From: Robiginitalea marina
GTDB lineage: Bacteria; Bacteroidota; Bacteroidia; Flavobacteriales; Flavobacteriaceae
Length of the DNA: 64,000 nt
Reading direction: 5' to 3'
Assembly: GCF_024006985.1 (NCBI RefSeq)
Contig: NZ_JAMXIB010000003.1
Span: 124,001-188,000 of the forward strand
Below, in pieces: positions 9,027 through 17,585 of this stretch. Made by a program: the position numbers and the translations under genes. Below the pieces are notes generated by a model. It was not told the DNA's origin. It saw only the letters and a program-made list of their open reading frames with translations, and did no database searches. The stretch's first letter is position 1. The number at the start of each line of letters is the position of its first letter.

Positions 9027-9362
9027 TTACATCGACAATTTGTTGTACTTGTTCATCATTTGAACGGCATGAACCAGGGTAGCCCCGCTTTCAATTGCGG
9101 CCCCGGTGTGTACCGCCTCCATCATTTCTTCTTTGGTAATGCCCCTTTGCAGGCCGTCTTTGGTGTAGGCGTCAATGCAGTAAGGGCACTTTACCACATG
9201 TGCTACGGCAAGGGCGATAAGCGACTTTTCACGGGCGCTCAGGGCGCCTTCTTCAAAAACCTTTCCGTAGTATTCGAAAAACTTTTTTCCCAGGTCTTCA
9301 CTCCATTCGGTGATTTTCCCGAATTTCCTAAGGTCGGCCGGGTCGTAATAATTGGATTCCAT
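9027..9362 (-). CDS. Carboxymuconolactone decarboxylase/AhpD-like protein
   Basis: A 111-residue CMD-domain protein with the redox motif CPYC at residues 59-62. The usual AhpD proton-relay His after the motif (CxxCxxAH) is Tyr here (CIDAYTKDG), which is typical of the arsenosugar-associated peroxidase-like subgroup as I know it. I start at ATG 9362 (MESNYYDPADL); the frame stays open upstream, but that stretch is non-coding in character. It sits between a DUF2064 glycosyltransferase and ArsS. A 235-bp leader upstream could hold a separate promoter. The role is probably redox protection or thiol chemistry for the pathway, by inference. Confidence 0.87.
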   Translation of the reverse strand: MESNYYDPADLRKFGKITEWSEDLGKKFFEYYGKVFEEGALSAREKSLIALAVAHVVKCPYCIDAYTKDGLQRGITKEEMMEAVHTGAAIESGATLVHAVQMMNKYNKLSM

Positions 9363-9597
9363 AATCTTTATTTTTAAAGGTTCTTTGTTAGTATTGCGTT
9401 CCTGCCATACCTGAAGGTAGGCGTTCGTATTTCTTTTTTTGTCGGGAACATTCAGGTAAATACCGGGGCCAGGTCCCGACTGCAGCATCAATGATAAAAG
9501 GCACAGGAAATATTTTATAAACCGGAAATTGAATAAAAACCGGGCGGTATCCCAGGGTGCCAACCGAAAATGGGAAACGAAAAAAGAAGGAGGGGGG
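9363..9597. other. Intergenic leader between DUF2064 and CMD genes
   Basis: A 235-bp AT-richer spacer without a credible gene. It contains TACCT-GA-AGGTA (9408-9419) and a GTCGGGA/TCCCGAC pair (9441-9447 and 9474-9480). Neither is followed by T on the minus strand, so these are not intrinsic terminators of the operon. Confidence 0.4.
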
Positions 9598-10317
9598 TTA
9601 ACGTACGGGGGACCCTTTATTGCAAGGCAAAAGGGCGTAGCCCGGGGCACAGGCCGGGGTGCGGGGGGCAATAATGCCGCCAATTAATTTGGAAAGACCC
9701 TTTGCCAGTTGTTTTAGCAGCGATCCGGGGATAGAGGAGGTGCCCACCCAGTTCCTCAGGTCGCTCAGGGTGTCCAGGTCCATCCTCGGGGCCAGAATTA
9801 CCGGGGGATGGTTTCCGGCCTCACCTAACCAGTGAACCATGTGCTCAAACAGGTCTTCCTGCTGCCAGGGCAGTTGAAGGAACACTTCAGGAGAACACGC
9901 AGTGCGGTGTATCCCGATCAAATAAACCCCCCCGTCACCCGAAGGGCCCAAAACAGCCTTGGCAGGGCCGATGGCAGCAGCGGCCTGAAGGAGGGTTTCG
10001 GTCAGGAGGTCAGGACTATCGTTGCCAATGACGACCAGGCGGTCGAACCCTTGCCTGAAAACGGAGTCCATGGCATGATATAGCCGTAAGGCAAAGGTTT
10101 CCCCTTGTTGTTCGTTTTCTCCCACATGGAAACAGGGTAACCCGGTTTGTCTTGCTTTCCTGAGGGTCTGGCGGGTAAGTTGGTCAAACAGCGCTTCGCT
10201 GCCCCGCAATCCCTTTTGGGCAGCATCGAGGTGGGCACTTTGCGCAAAAACCAGAATGGCCGCCGGACTGGTGTTCAAAATGGGAATTGATTTGATTTTG
10301 GTCAGGTTAAAATACAT
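9598..10317 (-). CDS. DUF2064 (TIGR04282-type) glycosyltransferase
   Basis: A 239-residue GT-A fold protein of the DUF2064 family, whose members cluster with ArsS and are annotated as arsenosugar biosynthesis glycosyltransferases. Visible blocks are the N-terminal ILVFAQ strand, the RLVVIGNDSPDL motif (a DxP variant of the metal-binding loop) and LGPSGDGGVYLIG. The C-terminus, from about residue 205, is a poorly conserved Pro/Ala-rich tail. It is first in the operon and its promoter overlaps the perfect palindrome at 10389-10410. Sugar and acceptor are unknown. Confidence 0.8.
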   Translation of the reverse strand: MYFNLTKIKSIPILNTSPAAILVFAQSAHLDAAQKGLRGSEALFDQLTRQTLRKARQTGLPCFHVGENEQQGETFALRLYHAMDSVFRQGFDRLVVIGNDSPDLLTETLLQAAAAIGPAKAVLGPSGDGGVYLIGIHRTACSPEVFLQLPWQQEDLFEHMVHWLGEAGNHPPVILAPRMDLDTLSDLRNWVGTSSIPGSLLKQLAKGLSKLIGGIIAPRTPACAPGYALLPCNKGSPVR

Positions 10318-10358
10318 TCAAAAAGTCGACTTCGCCCAAAGAGGCTTACAAATGGATG

Positions 10359-10391
10359 AAATTTTAACAGTTTTTCCACCCGTTTAACAAA
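10359..10391 (-). promoter_or_regulatory. Promoter of the DUF2064-CMD-ArsS operon
   Basis: On the minus strand a -33 TTTG (10391-10388) and a -7-like TAAAATTT (10366-10359) are separated by 21 bp. The TTTG overlaps the right arm of the palindrome at 10389-10410, so a bound regulator would mask the promoter. The -7 box matches the consensus only partly. Confidence 0.5.
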
Positions 10392-10410
10392 CCGACCCCC
10401 GGGTCGGTTT
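10389..10410. promoter_or_regulatory. Candidate TetR operator 3 at operon promoter
   Basis: AAACCGACC-N4-GGTCGGTTT, a perfect 9-bp inverted repeat with the same arms as 7876-7897. No T-run follows on either strand, so it is not a terminator. It lies 72 bp upstream of the DUF2064 start. Confidence 0.65.
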
Positions 10411-10757
10411 CAGGGGCCGTATCTGCATGAGCTACCTGAAAAACAAAGGTTCTTTACAGCCGATCTTTCGATGAAATGCACTACTACCCCCTTACAAACC
10501 CTTATTTTAAACCTGTACCGACTACGCAGTCGGATTTACAGACGGGATTCGGGGTGGTTTTTCGTAAAAAGGGCATGCGGAAGAGGGTGGCTTTTGTGCT
10601 GCAGGAGGGGGCATAGGAGATCCTGCGGGGATGCAAAAGAAGGATGTCCGGGTTTTTGGATAAATCCATAACTTAACCCTGCGTACAACAGGGCCCGACC
10701 ATGGCTGCCGAAGTGGTCAGGGGCCCGCACGGCTAACCCGCAAGGAAGACAAGGGGT
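10411..10757. other. Gene-free regulatory region before the patatin gene
   Basis: This 347-bp stretch has no ORF I can support. It contains CCGACT-ACGC-AGTCGG (10518-10533), a palindrome with the same 4-bp spacing and a similar half-site to the TetR operators. It also holds an imperfect hairpin, GGGCCCGACCA (10691-10701) with TGGTCAGGGGCCC (10714-10726), near the patatin start. Both could regulate the patatin gene. Confidence 0.45.
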
Positions 10758-11543
10758 ATGGTAAAGGTTCCTGAAAGCAGTAAAATGGGGATTGTCCTTT
10801 CCGGGGGAGGGGTTCGGGGAATGGCCCATATCGGGCTACTCAAAGCCCTTGGGGAACGGGGCATCTACCCCCATTGGATTTCCGGGACCAGTGTGGGCGC
10901 CCTGGTTGGGGCTCTCTACGCCGGGGGTCGGGATAGCGGGGAAATGATGGCGTTTTTCAGGGAGACCCCGTTATTCCGGTATAATTTCTTCAGCCTGAAC
11001 AAGCCCGGCCTCTTAGATACCGATCGGTACTTTGAAGTGTTTATGGAGTACTGGCCCCACAATTCCTTTGAATCGCTCGGGAAACCCTTATTTGTGGTTG
11101 CCACCGATTTGTTGGCGGGCCGGGAAGCCATTTTCCACAAGGGCCCGCTCATACCGGCCCTTCTTGCCTCAGCAGCCCTGCCCCCTATTTTCAGCCCGGT
11201 GGAAATGGAATCGGGCTTGTATGCCGATGGGGGCATCATGAACAACTTTCCCCTGGAACCCATAAAGGAGCACGCAACCTTTATTCTTGGAAGCAATGTT
11301 TCCGTGGTAAAGGAGGTGGGCCGTTCTGATATCCGTTCCTCCTTCCAGCTGGCCAACCGCACCACGGCCCTGATGATCTATGCCATCAACCGGCAGAAAA
11401 TAAAGGGGTGCGACCTGGTGTTTGAACCCCTGGAGCTCGAAAAAATTGGGGTCCTCGACAAAAAGGGGATGGAAAAAGCCTTTCAGATCGGTTATGACCA
11501 TTCCTGCCGGGTACTGGATTCGGGCGGCTATACGTCGTCGTAG
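10758..11543 (+). CDS. Patatin-like phospholipase
   Basis: A 261-residue serine acylhydrolase of the RssA/patatin type. The oxyanion loop SGGGVRGMAHIG begins at residue 15, the nucleophile is Ser45 in GTSVG, and the catalytic Asp157 is in the DGG motif. There is no signal peptide, so it is probably a cytoplasmic or peripheral lipid hydrolase. The start is ATG 10758; a second in-frame ATG at residue 10 is possible. Its 3' end overlaps the convergent reductase gene by 16 bp. Substrate unknown. Confidence 0.93.
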   Translation: MVKVPESSKMGIVLSGGGVRGMAHIGLLKALGERGIYPHWISGTSVGALVGALYAGGRDSGEMMAFFRETPLFRYNFFSLNKPGLLDTDRYFEVFMEYWPHNSFESLGKPLFVVATDLLAGREAIFHKGPLIPALLASAALPPIFSPVEMESGLYADGGIMNNFPLEPIKEHATFILGSNVSVVKEVGRSDIRSSFQLANRTTALMIYAINRQKIKGCDLVFEPLELEKIGVLDKKGMEKAFQIGYDHSCRVLDSGGYTSS

Positions 11544-12577
11544 TCTATTTTCAGCATGGGGGAGGTTGGATGGGCCTGGCAGGTGAGGATCAGGCCTTCC
11601 GCGATTTCGCTTTCGGTCAGGATCTGGTTTTTGACCATCTCAGCGGAACCCTCCGTAACCCGGGCAATGCAGGTACTGCACACCCCGCCCTGGCAGCTGT
11701 ACGGGGCATCGATTTTAGCCTTGAGCACGGCATTCAGAATTAGGGATTTCTGGTCCATGTCGAGTTGGTGAACCATGTCGTCGAGGGTGACTTCCAAATG
11801 GGTGACGCCCTCCAGGCCTACGGTTACCGGATCTCCCCCCTGGGGCTCGGTGAAGAGCTCATGGGAAATCCGGTCTTCGGCAACCCCGTTTTCCTTAAGC
11901 GTTTCGGCCACCGTTTCAATCATGGCCAGGGGGCCGCACAGGTAAAACCGGTCCGGATCGAGGTCTTTGTGTTTGTTGCGGGTGATGAAATTGACAATAC
12001 TCCTGTCAATCCGCCCAAAACTGCCCTCTTCCTCCTGGCTTCGGCTAAACAGGTAGTGGATGGTCAACCGATCCGTGTATTTCGCTTTCAATTCCTGCAG
12101 GGCTGCGTAAAACATCGTTTCTTCCTTGCTCTGATTGCCGTAAACCAGTACTATACGCGTGTCGGGATGTTCCTTTAGGGCGGTCCTTATGATACTCATC
12201 AAAGGGGTAATCCCGCTGCCGGCGACGAAGGCAACAAGGTCCTGTGCCCTTTCCCGCGGCTCAAATACAAACCGGCCTTCAGGGGCCATCACTTCCAGGG
12301 AATCCCCTGCTTTGAGCACCTCATTGGCATATACTGAAAAAGAACCGCCTTCCACCTTTTTCACGCCAATGGTCAGTTCCTTTTGACCGGGCATGGAGGC
12401 AATGGAATATGCCCTTCGAACTTCTTTGCCATCCTTGTGCATCCTTACCGTTACGTATTGGCCGGCTTTGAAGGAAAAAGCCTCCTGGAGCGACTCAGGG
12501 ATACGAAAGCTGATGGCAACGGAACAGGGGGTGAGTTTATTTACCGCAGAAACCTGCAGGGAGTGAAACTGAGACAT
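11528..12577 (-). CDS. Ferredoxin--NAD(P)H reductase with 2Fe-2S domain (PaaE-like)
   Basis: A 349-residue electron-transfer flavoprotein with three domains. The FAD-binding domain has RAYS at residues 55-58, the NAD(P)H domain has AGSGITPLMSI and YGNQSKEE, and the C-terminal plant-type 2Fe-2S domain has Cys295, Cys300, Cys303 and Cys333. The architecture matches PaaE of phenylacetyl-CoA epoxidase and related reductases. No paaABCD genes are near, so it more likely serves a general oxygenase or desaturase. It is monocistronic, with its start 126 bp from the divergent DUF5687 gene. Confidence 0.9.
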   Translation of the reverse strand: MSQFHSLQVSAVNKLTPCSVAISFRIPESLQEAFSFKAGQYVTVRMHKDGKEVRRAYSIASMPGQKELTIGVKKVEGGSFSVYANEVLKAGDSLEVMAPEGRFVFEPRERAQDLVAFVAGSGITPLMSIIRTALKEHPDTRIVLVYGNQSKEETMFYAALQELKAKYTDRLTIHYLFSRSQEEEGSFGRIDRSIVNFITRNKHKDLDPDRFYLCGPLAMIETVAETLKENGVAEDRISHELFTEPQGGDPVTVGLEGVTHLEVTLDDMVHQLDMDQKSLILNAVLKAKIDAPYSCQGGVCSTCIARVTEGSAEMVKNQILTESEIAEGLILTCQAHPTSPMLKIDYDDV

Positions 12578-12703
12578 ACTTCAATTTTTTTGCAAAACTA
12601 CGGAAAGCTTCGGGAATGAGAACAGGGCTGCGGGGGATTGAAAAAGTTGTAACAAAATACCGATCTTCGCTACTTACGACGAGGGGAACATTAGAAACCA
12701 GCC

Positions 12704-14179
12704 ATGTTCAAACACTTTATACGCTTGCAGTGGAAGTCCTTTGTGCGGTCTTCCTCCTTTGCCGCCAACCTCTGGATCAAGATCCTGATGGGGTTTTTCG
12801 CGCTTTATTTCATGGCCGTTTTCCTGGCCCTGGGGGTAGGCGCCTATTTTTTTATCGATGATGCCGGCCTGGGGGACCCCCTGAGGGTGGTCAACCGGTT
12901 TTTGTTCTACTACCTGGTCATGGACCTCTATATGCGGTATATGCTCCAGAAGATGCCGGTTATGAACATCAGGCCGCTTTTATACCTTCCCATGAAGAAA
13001 TCCCAGGTGGTCCGGTTTTCCCTGGGTAAAACCGCCCTGTCGTTCTTTAACTGGAGCCACGCGTTTTTCTTTTTGCCCTTTTCCATTGTGCTGATTGCCC
13101 AGGGGTATGCCCCCCTGTCGGTCATTGCATGGCACCTTGGCATCATGGCCCTGTTCTATGTAAACAATTTCCTGAACATCATGGTGAACAACCAGGACCG
13201 GATTTTTTACCCCATGCTCCTGGTGCTTGCCCTACTTGGGGTTTCCCAATATTATGGCTGGTTCGACGTCACGGAATACACCTCGCCCCTCTTCGACGCA
13301 CTTTACGATTTCCCCTGGACGGCAGTACTGCCCTGGGGACTGCTGGCCTACGTCTGCTGGGCGTCTTACCGGTATTTCAGGCGGCACATGTACCTCGATG
13401 CGGGCCTGGAAATGCAAAAAACCACGGCAAAAACCGAGGACTACACCTGGCTGAACCGTTTTGGGAACCTTGGGACCTTCCTGAAGAACGACATAAAACT
13501 CATCCGGAGAAACAAAAGGTCACGCACTACTGTCATAACGAGCGTTATATTTTTGCTTTACGGGCTCCTTTTTTTCACAGGATCGCTGGAGGTTTATGAA
13601 GCCACGGTCTGGAGGGTGTTCGCCGGGATATTCGTTTCCGGTGGGTTCCTGTTTACCTTCGGGCAATTTGTGCCCAGTTGGGACAGTGCCTATTACCCCC
13701 TGATGATGAGCCAGAACATCCGGTACCGGGAATACCTCACCTCCAAATGGTACCTCATTGTGATGGCTACCCTGGTCAGTACCCTGTTGTCAGCTTTTTA
13801 TTTGTATTTCGGGTGGCAGGCGTACCTCGCTGTGGTGGTGGGGGCAGTGTACAATATAGGGGTGAACTCCTACCTGGTGCTTTGGGGCGGGGCTTATATC
13901 AAAACCCCGATCGACCTGACCAGCAACAAAAAGGCATTTGGGGACAGCCAGGCCTTTAACGGAAAAACCCTGCTGCTGACAATCCCCAAACTGGTCCTCC
14001 CCCTGGTCGTATTCTGGGTGGGCGACTGGTTATGGAACGAAACCGCCGGATACCTGATGGTGGCCCTGGCCGGCATCGCCGGATTTGGATTTAAGGATAT
14101 CGTTTTCAAGCGGATCGAAACAATCTATAAAAAGGAAAAATACAAGACCCTTGCTGCCTACAGGGAAAAGGCGGCCTAA
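12704..14179 (+). CDS. DUF5687 family ABC-2-like permease
   Basis: A 491-residue integral membrane protein of the DUF5687 family, known as the membrane partner of a short ATPase. It has about ten to twelve hydrophobic segments in two halves, with a charged cytoplasmic region around residues 240-275 (QKTTAKTEDYTWLNRFGNLG). The ATPase gene follows by 10 bp, which supports a two-gene exporter. Start is ATG 12704. The substrate is not evident. Confidence 0.88.
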   Translation: MFKHFIRLQWKSFVRSSSFAANLWIKILMGFFALYFMAVFLALGVGAYFFIDDAGLGDPLRVVNRFLFYYLVMDLYMRYMLQKMPVMNIRPLLYLPMKKSQVVRFSLGKTALSFFNWSHAFFFLPFSIVLIAQGYAPLSVIAWHLGIMALFYVNNFLNIMVNNQDRIFYPMLLVLALLGVSQYYGWFDVTEYTSPLFDALYDFPWTAVLPWGLLAYVCWASYRYFRRHMYLDAGLEMQKTTAKTEDYTWLNRFGNLGTFLKNDIKLIRRNKRSRTTVITSVIFLLYGLLFFTGSLEVYEATVWRVFAGIFVSGGFLFTFGQFVPSWDSAYYPLMMSQNIRYREYLTSKWYLIVMATLVSTLLSAFYLYFGWQAYLAVVVGAVYNIGVNSYLVLWGGAYIKTPIDLTSNKKAFGDSQAFNGKTLLLTIPKLVLPLVVFWVGDWLWNETAGYLMVALAGIAGFGFKDIVFKRIETIYKKEKYKTLAAYREKAA

Positions 14180-14189
14180 ACCCTATACG

Positions 14190-14885
14190 ATGATCAGAGC
14201 AACAGAACTTACCAAAAAATACGGGGCGCAAACCGTCCTTGACCTCCCAGGGCTTACTATCCCAAAGGGGCAGAGCTTTGGGCTCGTTGGGAACAACGGG
14301 GCGGGCAAGACCACTTTTTTCAGCCTCCTGCTCGACTTGATACAGCCCACCACGGGAAGTATAGAGAATAACGGCGTTGAGGTGCGCACCAGTGAGGCCT
14401 GGAAGCCCTTTACCTCCGCCTTTATCGATGAGAGCTTCCTGATAGGCTACCTCACCCCTGAGGAGTATTTCTATTTTATCGGAGAGCTCAGGGGGCAATC
14501 GCGTGCCGATGTGGATGCCCTCCTGGAAGGGTTTCAGGATTTTTTCCACGGGGAAATCCTGGGCCAGAAAAAATTCCTGAGGGACCTTTCCAAAGGCAAC
14601 CAGAAGAAAGTGGGGATCACGGCCTCCTTTATCGGAAACCCGGAAGTCCTGATCCTTGACGAACCTTTTGCCAACCTCGACCCCACCACCCAGATCCGCC
14701 TGAAAAAAATCCTGCGGGAAATGGCCGGAAAAAGGGAGGTTACCGTCCTGGTTTCCAGCCATGACCTGCTGCATGTCACCGAGGTTTGCGAGCGAATTGT
14801 AGTCCTTGAAAAAGGGCGTGTGGTCAGGGATATTGAAACTACCCCGGAGACCCTGAAAGAACTCGAAGCGTTTTTTGGGGGATAA
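14190..14885 (+). CDS. ABC transporter ATP-binding protein
   Basis: A 231-residue ABC ATPase. Walker A GNNGAGKTT is at residues 34-42, the signature is a variant (LSKGNQKKVG), and Walker B is VLILDEPFANLD followed by the SSHDLLH H-loop. I begin at ATG 14190 (MIRATELTKKYG). It is paired with the DUF5687 permease just upstream and probably energises export by that protein. Confidence 0.94.
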   Translation: MIRATELTKKYGAQTVLDLPGLTIPKGQSFGLVGNNGAGKTTFFSLLLDLIQPTTGSIENNGVEVRTSEAWKPFTSAFIDESFLIGYLTPEEYFYFIGELRGQSRADVDALLEGFQDFFHGEILGQKKFLRDLSKGNQKKVGITASFIGNPEVLILDEPFANLDPTTQIRLKKILREMAGKREVTVLVSSHDLLHVTEVCERIVVLEKGRVVRDIETTPETLKELEAFFGG

Positions 14886-15029
14886 CGTCCGGGTCGTCCC
14901 CGGGCGCCGGAGGTACTGCGAATGGATCCGGAAGAAAGCAACACCGGGCTCCGGGAGGCATTTTTTGGATGCCCGCAGCATACTAAAACCCCTGATTTGT
15001 AGTTTAGACTACTACAGAATACGGGAATC

Positions 15030-17579
15030 TTGAAGCTTCGCTTTTATTTACTTCCTTGCCTGGGGTCGCTTTGGTTGCTTTTTGGGGGGTGTTCCACCAA
15101 GAAGGACGCCTTCGTGAACCGGAACTGGCATTCCCTGAACACCAAATACAATGTGCTCTATAACGGGAACCTGGCTTTTGAAGAAGGCCGGGAGCAGTTG
15201 AGGCAACAGTACCGCGACAATTACTGGGAAATCCTGCCCGTAGAGCGGTTGCAGGTTACAGGGGACATAAAGCTCGATTCCGAGGAGAACAACCCGAATT
15301 TTGTCCGCGCCGAGGAAAAGGCCACCAAGGCCATCCAAAAACACAGCATGGATATCGAGAATGTGGAGAAGAACCCACAGACCGATGAGGCCTTCCTCCT
15401 GCTGGGCAAGGCCCGCTATTTTGATGAACGCTACATCCCGGCCCTGGAGGCGTTCAACTACATCCTGCGCAAGTTCGAAACGAGCAACAGGCTGAATGAG
15501 GCGCGCATATGGAGGGAAAAGACCCACCTGCGGCTGGGGTACGAAGAACTCGCCCTTAAAAACCTGAACAACCTCTTCAAGTATGAATCCCTTCGGGACC
15601 AGGAATATGCCGATGCCCGGGCGGTAATGGCCCAGGCCCACATTAACCTCAAGGCCCTGGACACGGCGACCCGCAACCTGAAAGCCGCCGCTGCCTATAC
15701 CCGTAAAGTGGAAGAAAAAGGGCGTTACCTTTTTATCCTGGGGCAACTCTACAACAGGAGGGAGCATTCCGATAGCGCCAACCTCGCCTTTGATCAGGTA
15801 ATCGCCCTGAACCGGAAAATCCCAAGGGTTTACCTCATAAACGCCCACCTGCAGAAAATCCAGAATACGGAAATTACCCCGGAGCGCCAGGACGCCCTGC
15901 TCGAGTACCTGACGGAACTGGAAGAAGACCGGGAGAACAGGCCGTTTCTCGATAAGATCTACAGGCAACTTGCCGAGTTCCACCGGAAAACGGGGTCAGA
16001 CAGTTTGGCCCTGCTCAATTACAACCGCTCGCTTCGCGCCACCCGGGAGACGCCCTACCTGAATTCCCTGAATTACGGGGACCTGGCCGAATACTATTTT
16101 GACCGGAACGAGTACCGGAAGGCAGGGGCTTATTACGACAGCGTCCTGCTGAACCTGGCCGAAACGGATCGGGCGTTTCGCAGTGTTCGGAAAAAGCGGG
16201 AAAACCTCGATGACGTTATCCAATATGAGGAAGCGGTAAGGTACTCCGATAGCGTCCTTACCCTGTATGCCATGCCCCCGGAAGCGCGGCAGCGCTATTT
16301 CCAGGCCCGGATCGACTCCCTCAGGGCCCTGGCCCAGGCGGAAGCCCAGAAAAAGGAACAGCAGGCCCGGGCAGGGCTTGAAGGATTTGCGCAAACCCGG
16401 GGCGGGCGGGAAAACCAGGGGAAGTTCTATTTCTATAACATAACCAGCCTGGGTTACGGAAAAACCGAATTCAGGACGCGCTGGGGCGAGCGGGAACTCG
16501 AAGATAACTGGCGGTGGAGTTCCCGTGCCAGGATCCTTACGGAGGCCGATGGGGAGCCCGACCTGGCGGGGGCCCAGGCCGAAACGCCCGAAGAGGGACA
16601 GGAGTTTAACCTCGACTGGTACCTCAGCCGGGTCCCGGACGACCCGCAGGTGATTGACAGCCTGCGTAACGCCCGCAACTTTGCAAATTACCAGCTTGGT
16701 CTGATCTACAAGGAAAAGTTCAGGGAGCCCATGCTTGCCGCCTCCCGGCTGGAGCGGGTACTGGAGTCTGATCCGGAAGAACGGCTGGTGTTGCCCTCCA
16801 AATACAACCTTTACAAAATCTACCAGGAGGTGGGGAGCCCCCTTGAGGAATCCATGAAGCGCGATATCGTGCAGAACCATCCCGATTCCCGGTATGCAGC
16901 CCTTCTTTCCAACCCCGGCATTGCGCTGTCGGCCCTGGAAAACAGCCCTGAAACCCTGTATGCCGAACTTTTTGCCGCGTATCGGGATCAGCGCTACCTG
17001 GAGGTGATCACCGGGACCGAAGCGCGCATCAACCAGTTTTCCGGCGATCCCGTGGTGCCGAAACTCGAACTGCTCAAGGCCAGTGCCATTGGAAGGTTGC
17101 AGGGGTTTGAGCCCTATCGCGAGGCACTGAACTATATTGCCCTGAATTATCCGAACAGCCCCGAAGGCGCTACCGCACGGACCATCATCGATGAGCAAAT
17201 CCCAAAACTGGAGAGCCGGGAGTTCTCCCAGGCCACCGGTGCACCGGGTACGGGGAACTGGAAAGTCGTCTTTCCGATAAAGCGGCAAAAGCACCAGAAC
17301 GCCCTGGAACTTAAGAAGCGGCTGGAAGGCTCCCTGAAAGACCTTAGGTATTCCAATACAGTTTCCCTCGACATCTACGACCTGGAGCAGGAGTTTGTAG
17401 TGGTGCACGGTTTTCCTTCCATGGATTATGCCAGGGGATACGTGGAACTTCTTAAAAACAACCGCGATTACCGGATAAGCCTTGATAATTTTGTAATTTT
17501 ATCCACTAACTATAAGGTGGTCCAGGTCCATAAAAACCTGGAGGAGTACCGCCGCCAGTTGCAACCCCCAAAACCCTGA
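15030..17579 (+). CDS. sprE: SprE/PorW type IX secretion lipoprotein with TPRs
   Basis: An 849-residue periplasmic TPR lipoprotein. The lipobox ends at Cys21 (LLFGGC), followed by the SprE/PorW block FVNRNWHSLNTKYNVLYNGNLA. TPR-like helical pairs run from about residue 110 to 400 and again from 560 to 720. In Flavobacterium johnsoniae SprE, and in Porphyromonas gingivalis PorW, are needed for type IX secretion and, in the former, gliding. The start is TTG 15030, since no ATG precedes the signal peptide. It is followed 6 bp later by bactofilin, then the ATP synthase genes. Confidence 0.9.
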   Translation: MKLRFYLLPCLGSLWLLFGGCSTKKDAFVNRNWHSLNTKYNVLYNGNLAFEEGREQLRQQYRDNYWEILPVERLQVTGDIKLDSEENNPNFVRAEEKATKAIQKHSMDIENVEKNPQTDEAFLLLGKARYFDERYIPALEAFNYILRKFETSNRLNEARIWREKTHLRLGYEELALKNLNNLFKYESLRDQEYADARAVMAQAHINLKALDTATRNLKAAAAYTRKVEEKGRYLFILGQLYNRREHSDSANLAFDQVIALNRKIPRVYLINAHLQKIQNTEITPERQDALLEYLTELEEDRENRPFLDKIYRQLAEFHRKTGSDSLALLNYNRSLRATRETPYLNSLNYGDLAEYYFDRNEYRKAGAYYDSVLLNLAETDRAFRSVRKKRENLDDVIQYEEAVRYSDSVLTLYAMPPEARQRYFQARIDSLRALAQAEAQKKEQQARAGLEGFAQTRGGRENQGKFYFYNITSLGYGKTEFRTRWGERELEDNWRWSSRARILTEADGEPDLAGAQAETPEEGQEFNLDWYLSRVPDDPQVIDSLRNARNFANYQLGLIYKEKFREPMLAASRLERVLESDPEERLVLPSKYNLYKIYQEVGSPLEESMKRDIVQNHPDSRYAALLSNPGIALSALENSPETLYAELFAAYRDQRYLEVITGTEARINQFSGDPVVPKLELLKASAIGRLQGFEPYREALNYIALNYPNSPEGATARTIIDEQIPKLESREFSQATGAPGTGNWKVVFPIKRQKHQNALELKKRLEGSLKDLRYSNTVSLDIYDLEQEFVVVHGFPSMDYARGYVELLKNNRDYRISLDNFVILSTNYKVVQVHKNLEEYRRQLQPPKP

Positions 17580-17585
17580 TCTACC

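Noticed and set aside
9441-9480. GTCGGGA/TCCCGAC pair as a terminator within the ArsS operon
   Set aside because: On the operon strand it is followed by A rather than T, and the loop is long.
10471-10671. 66-residue plus-strand frame before the patatin gene
   Set aside because: Arg/Cys/Trp-rich product with no motif, and it overlaps palindromic elements.
12616-12861. 81-residue frame overlapping the DUF5687 start
   Set aside because: The DUF5687 frame has clear membrane segments and pairs with the ABC ATPase; the other frame is a shadow.
15996-17408. 470-residue open frame antisense to sprE
   Set aside because: The plus-strand frame has a lipobox and SprE family blocks; the reverse frame has no recognisable motif and is a by-product of GC-rich codons.
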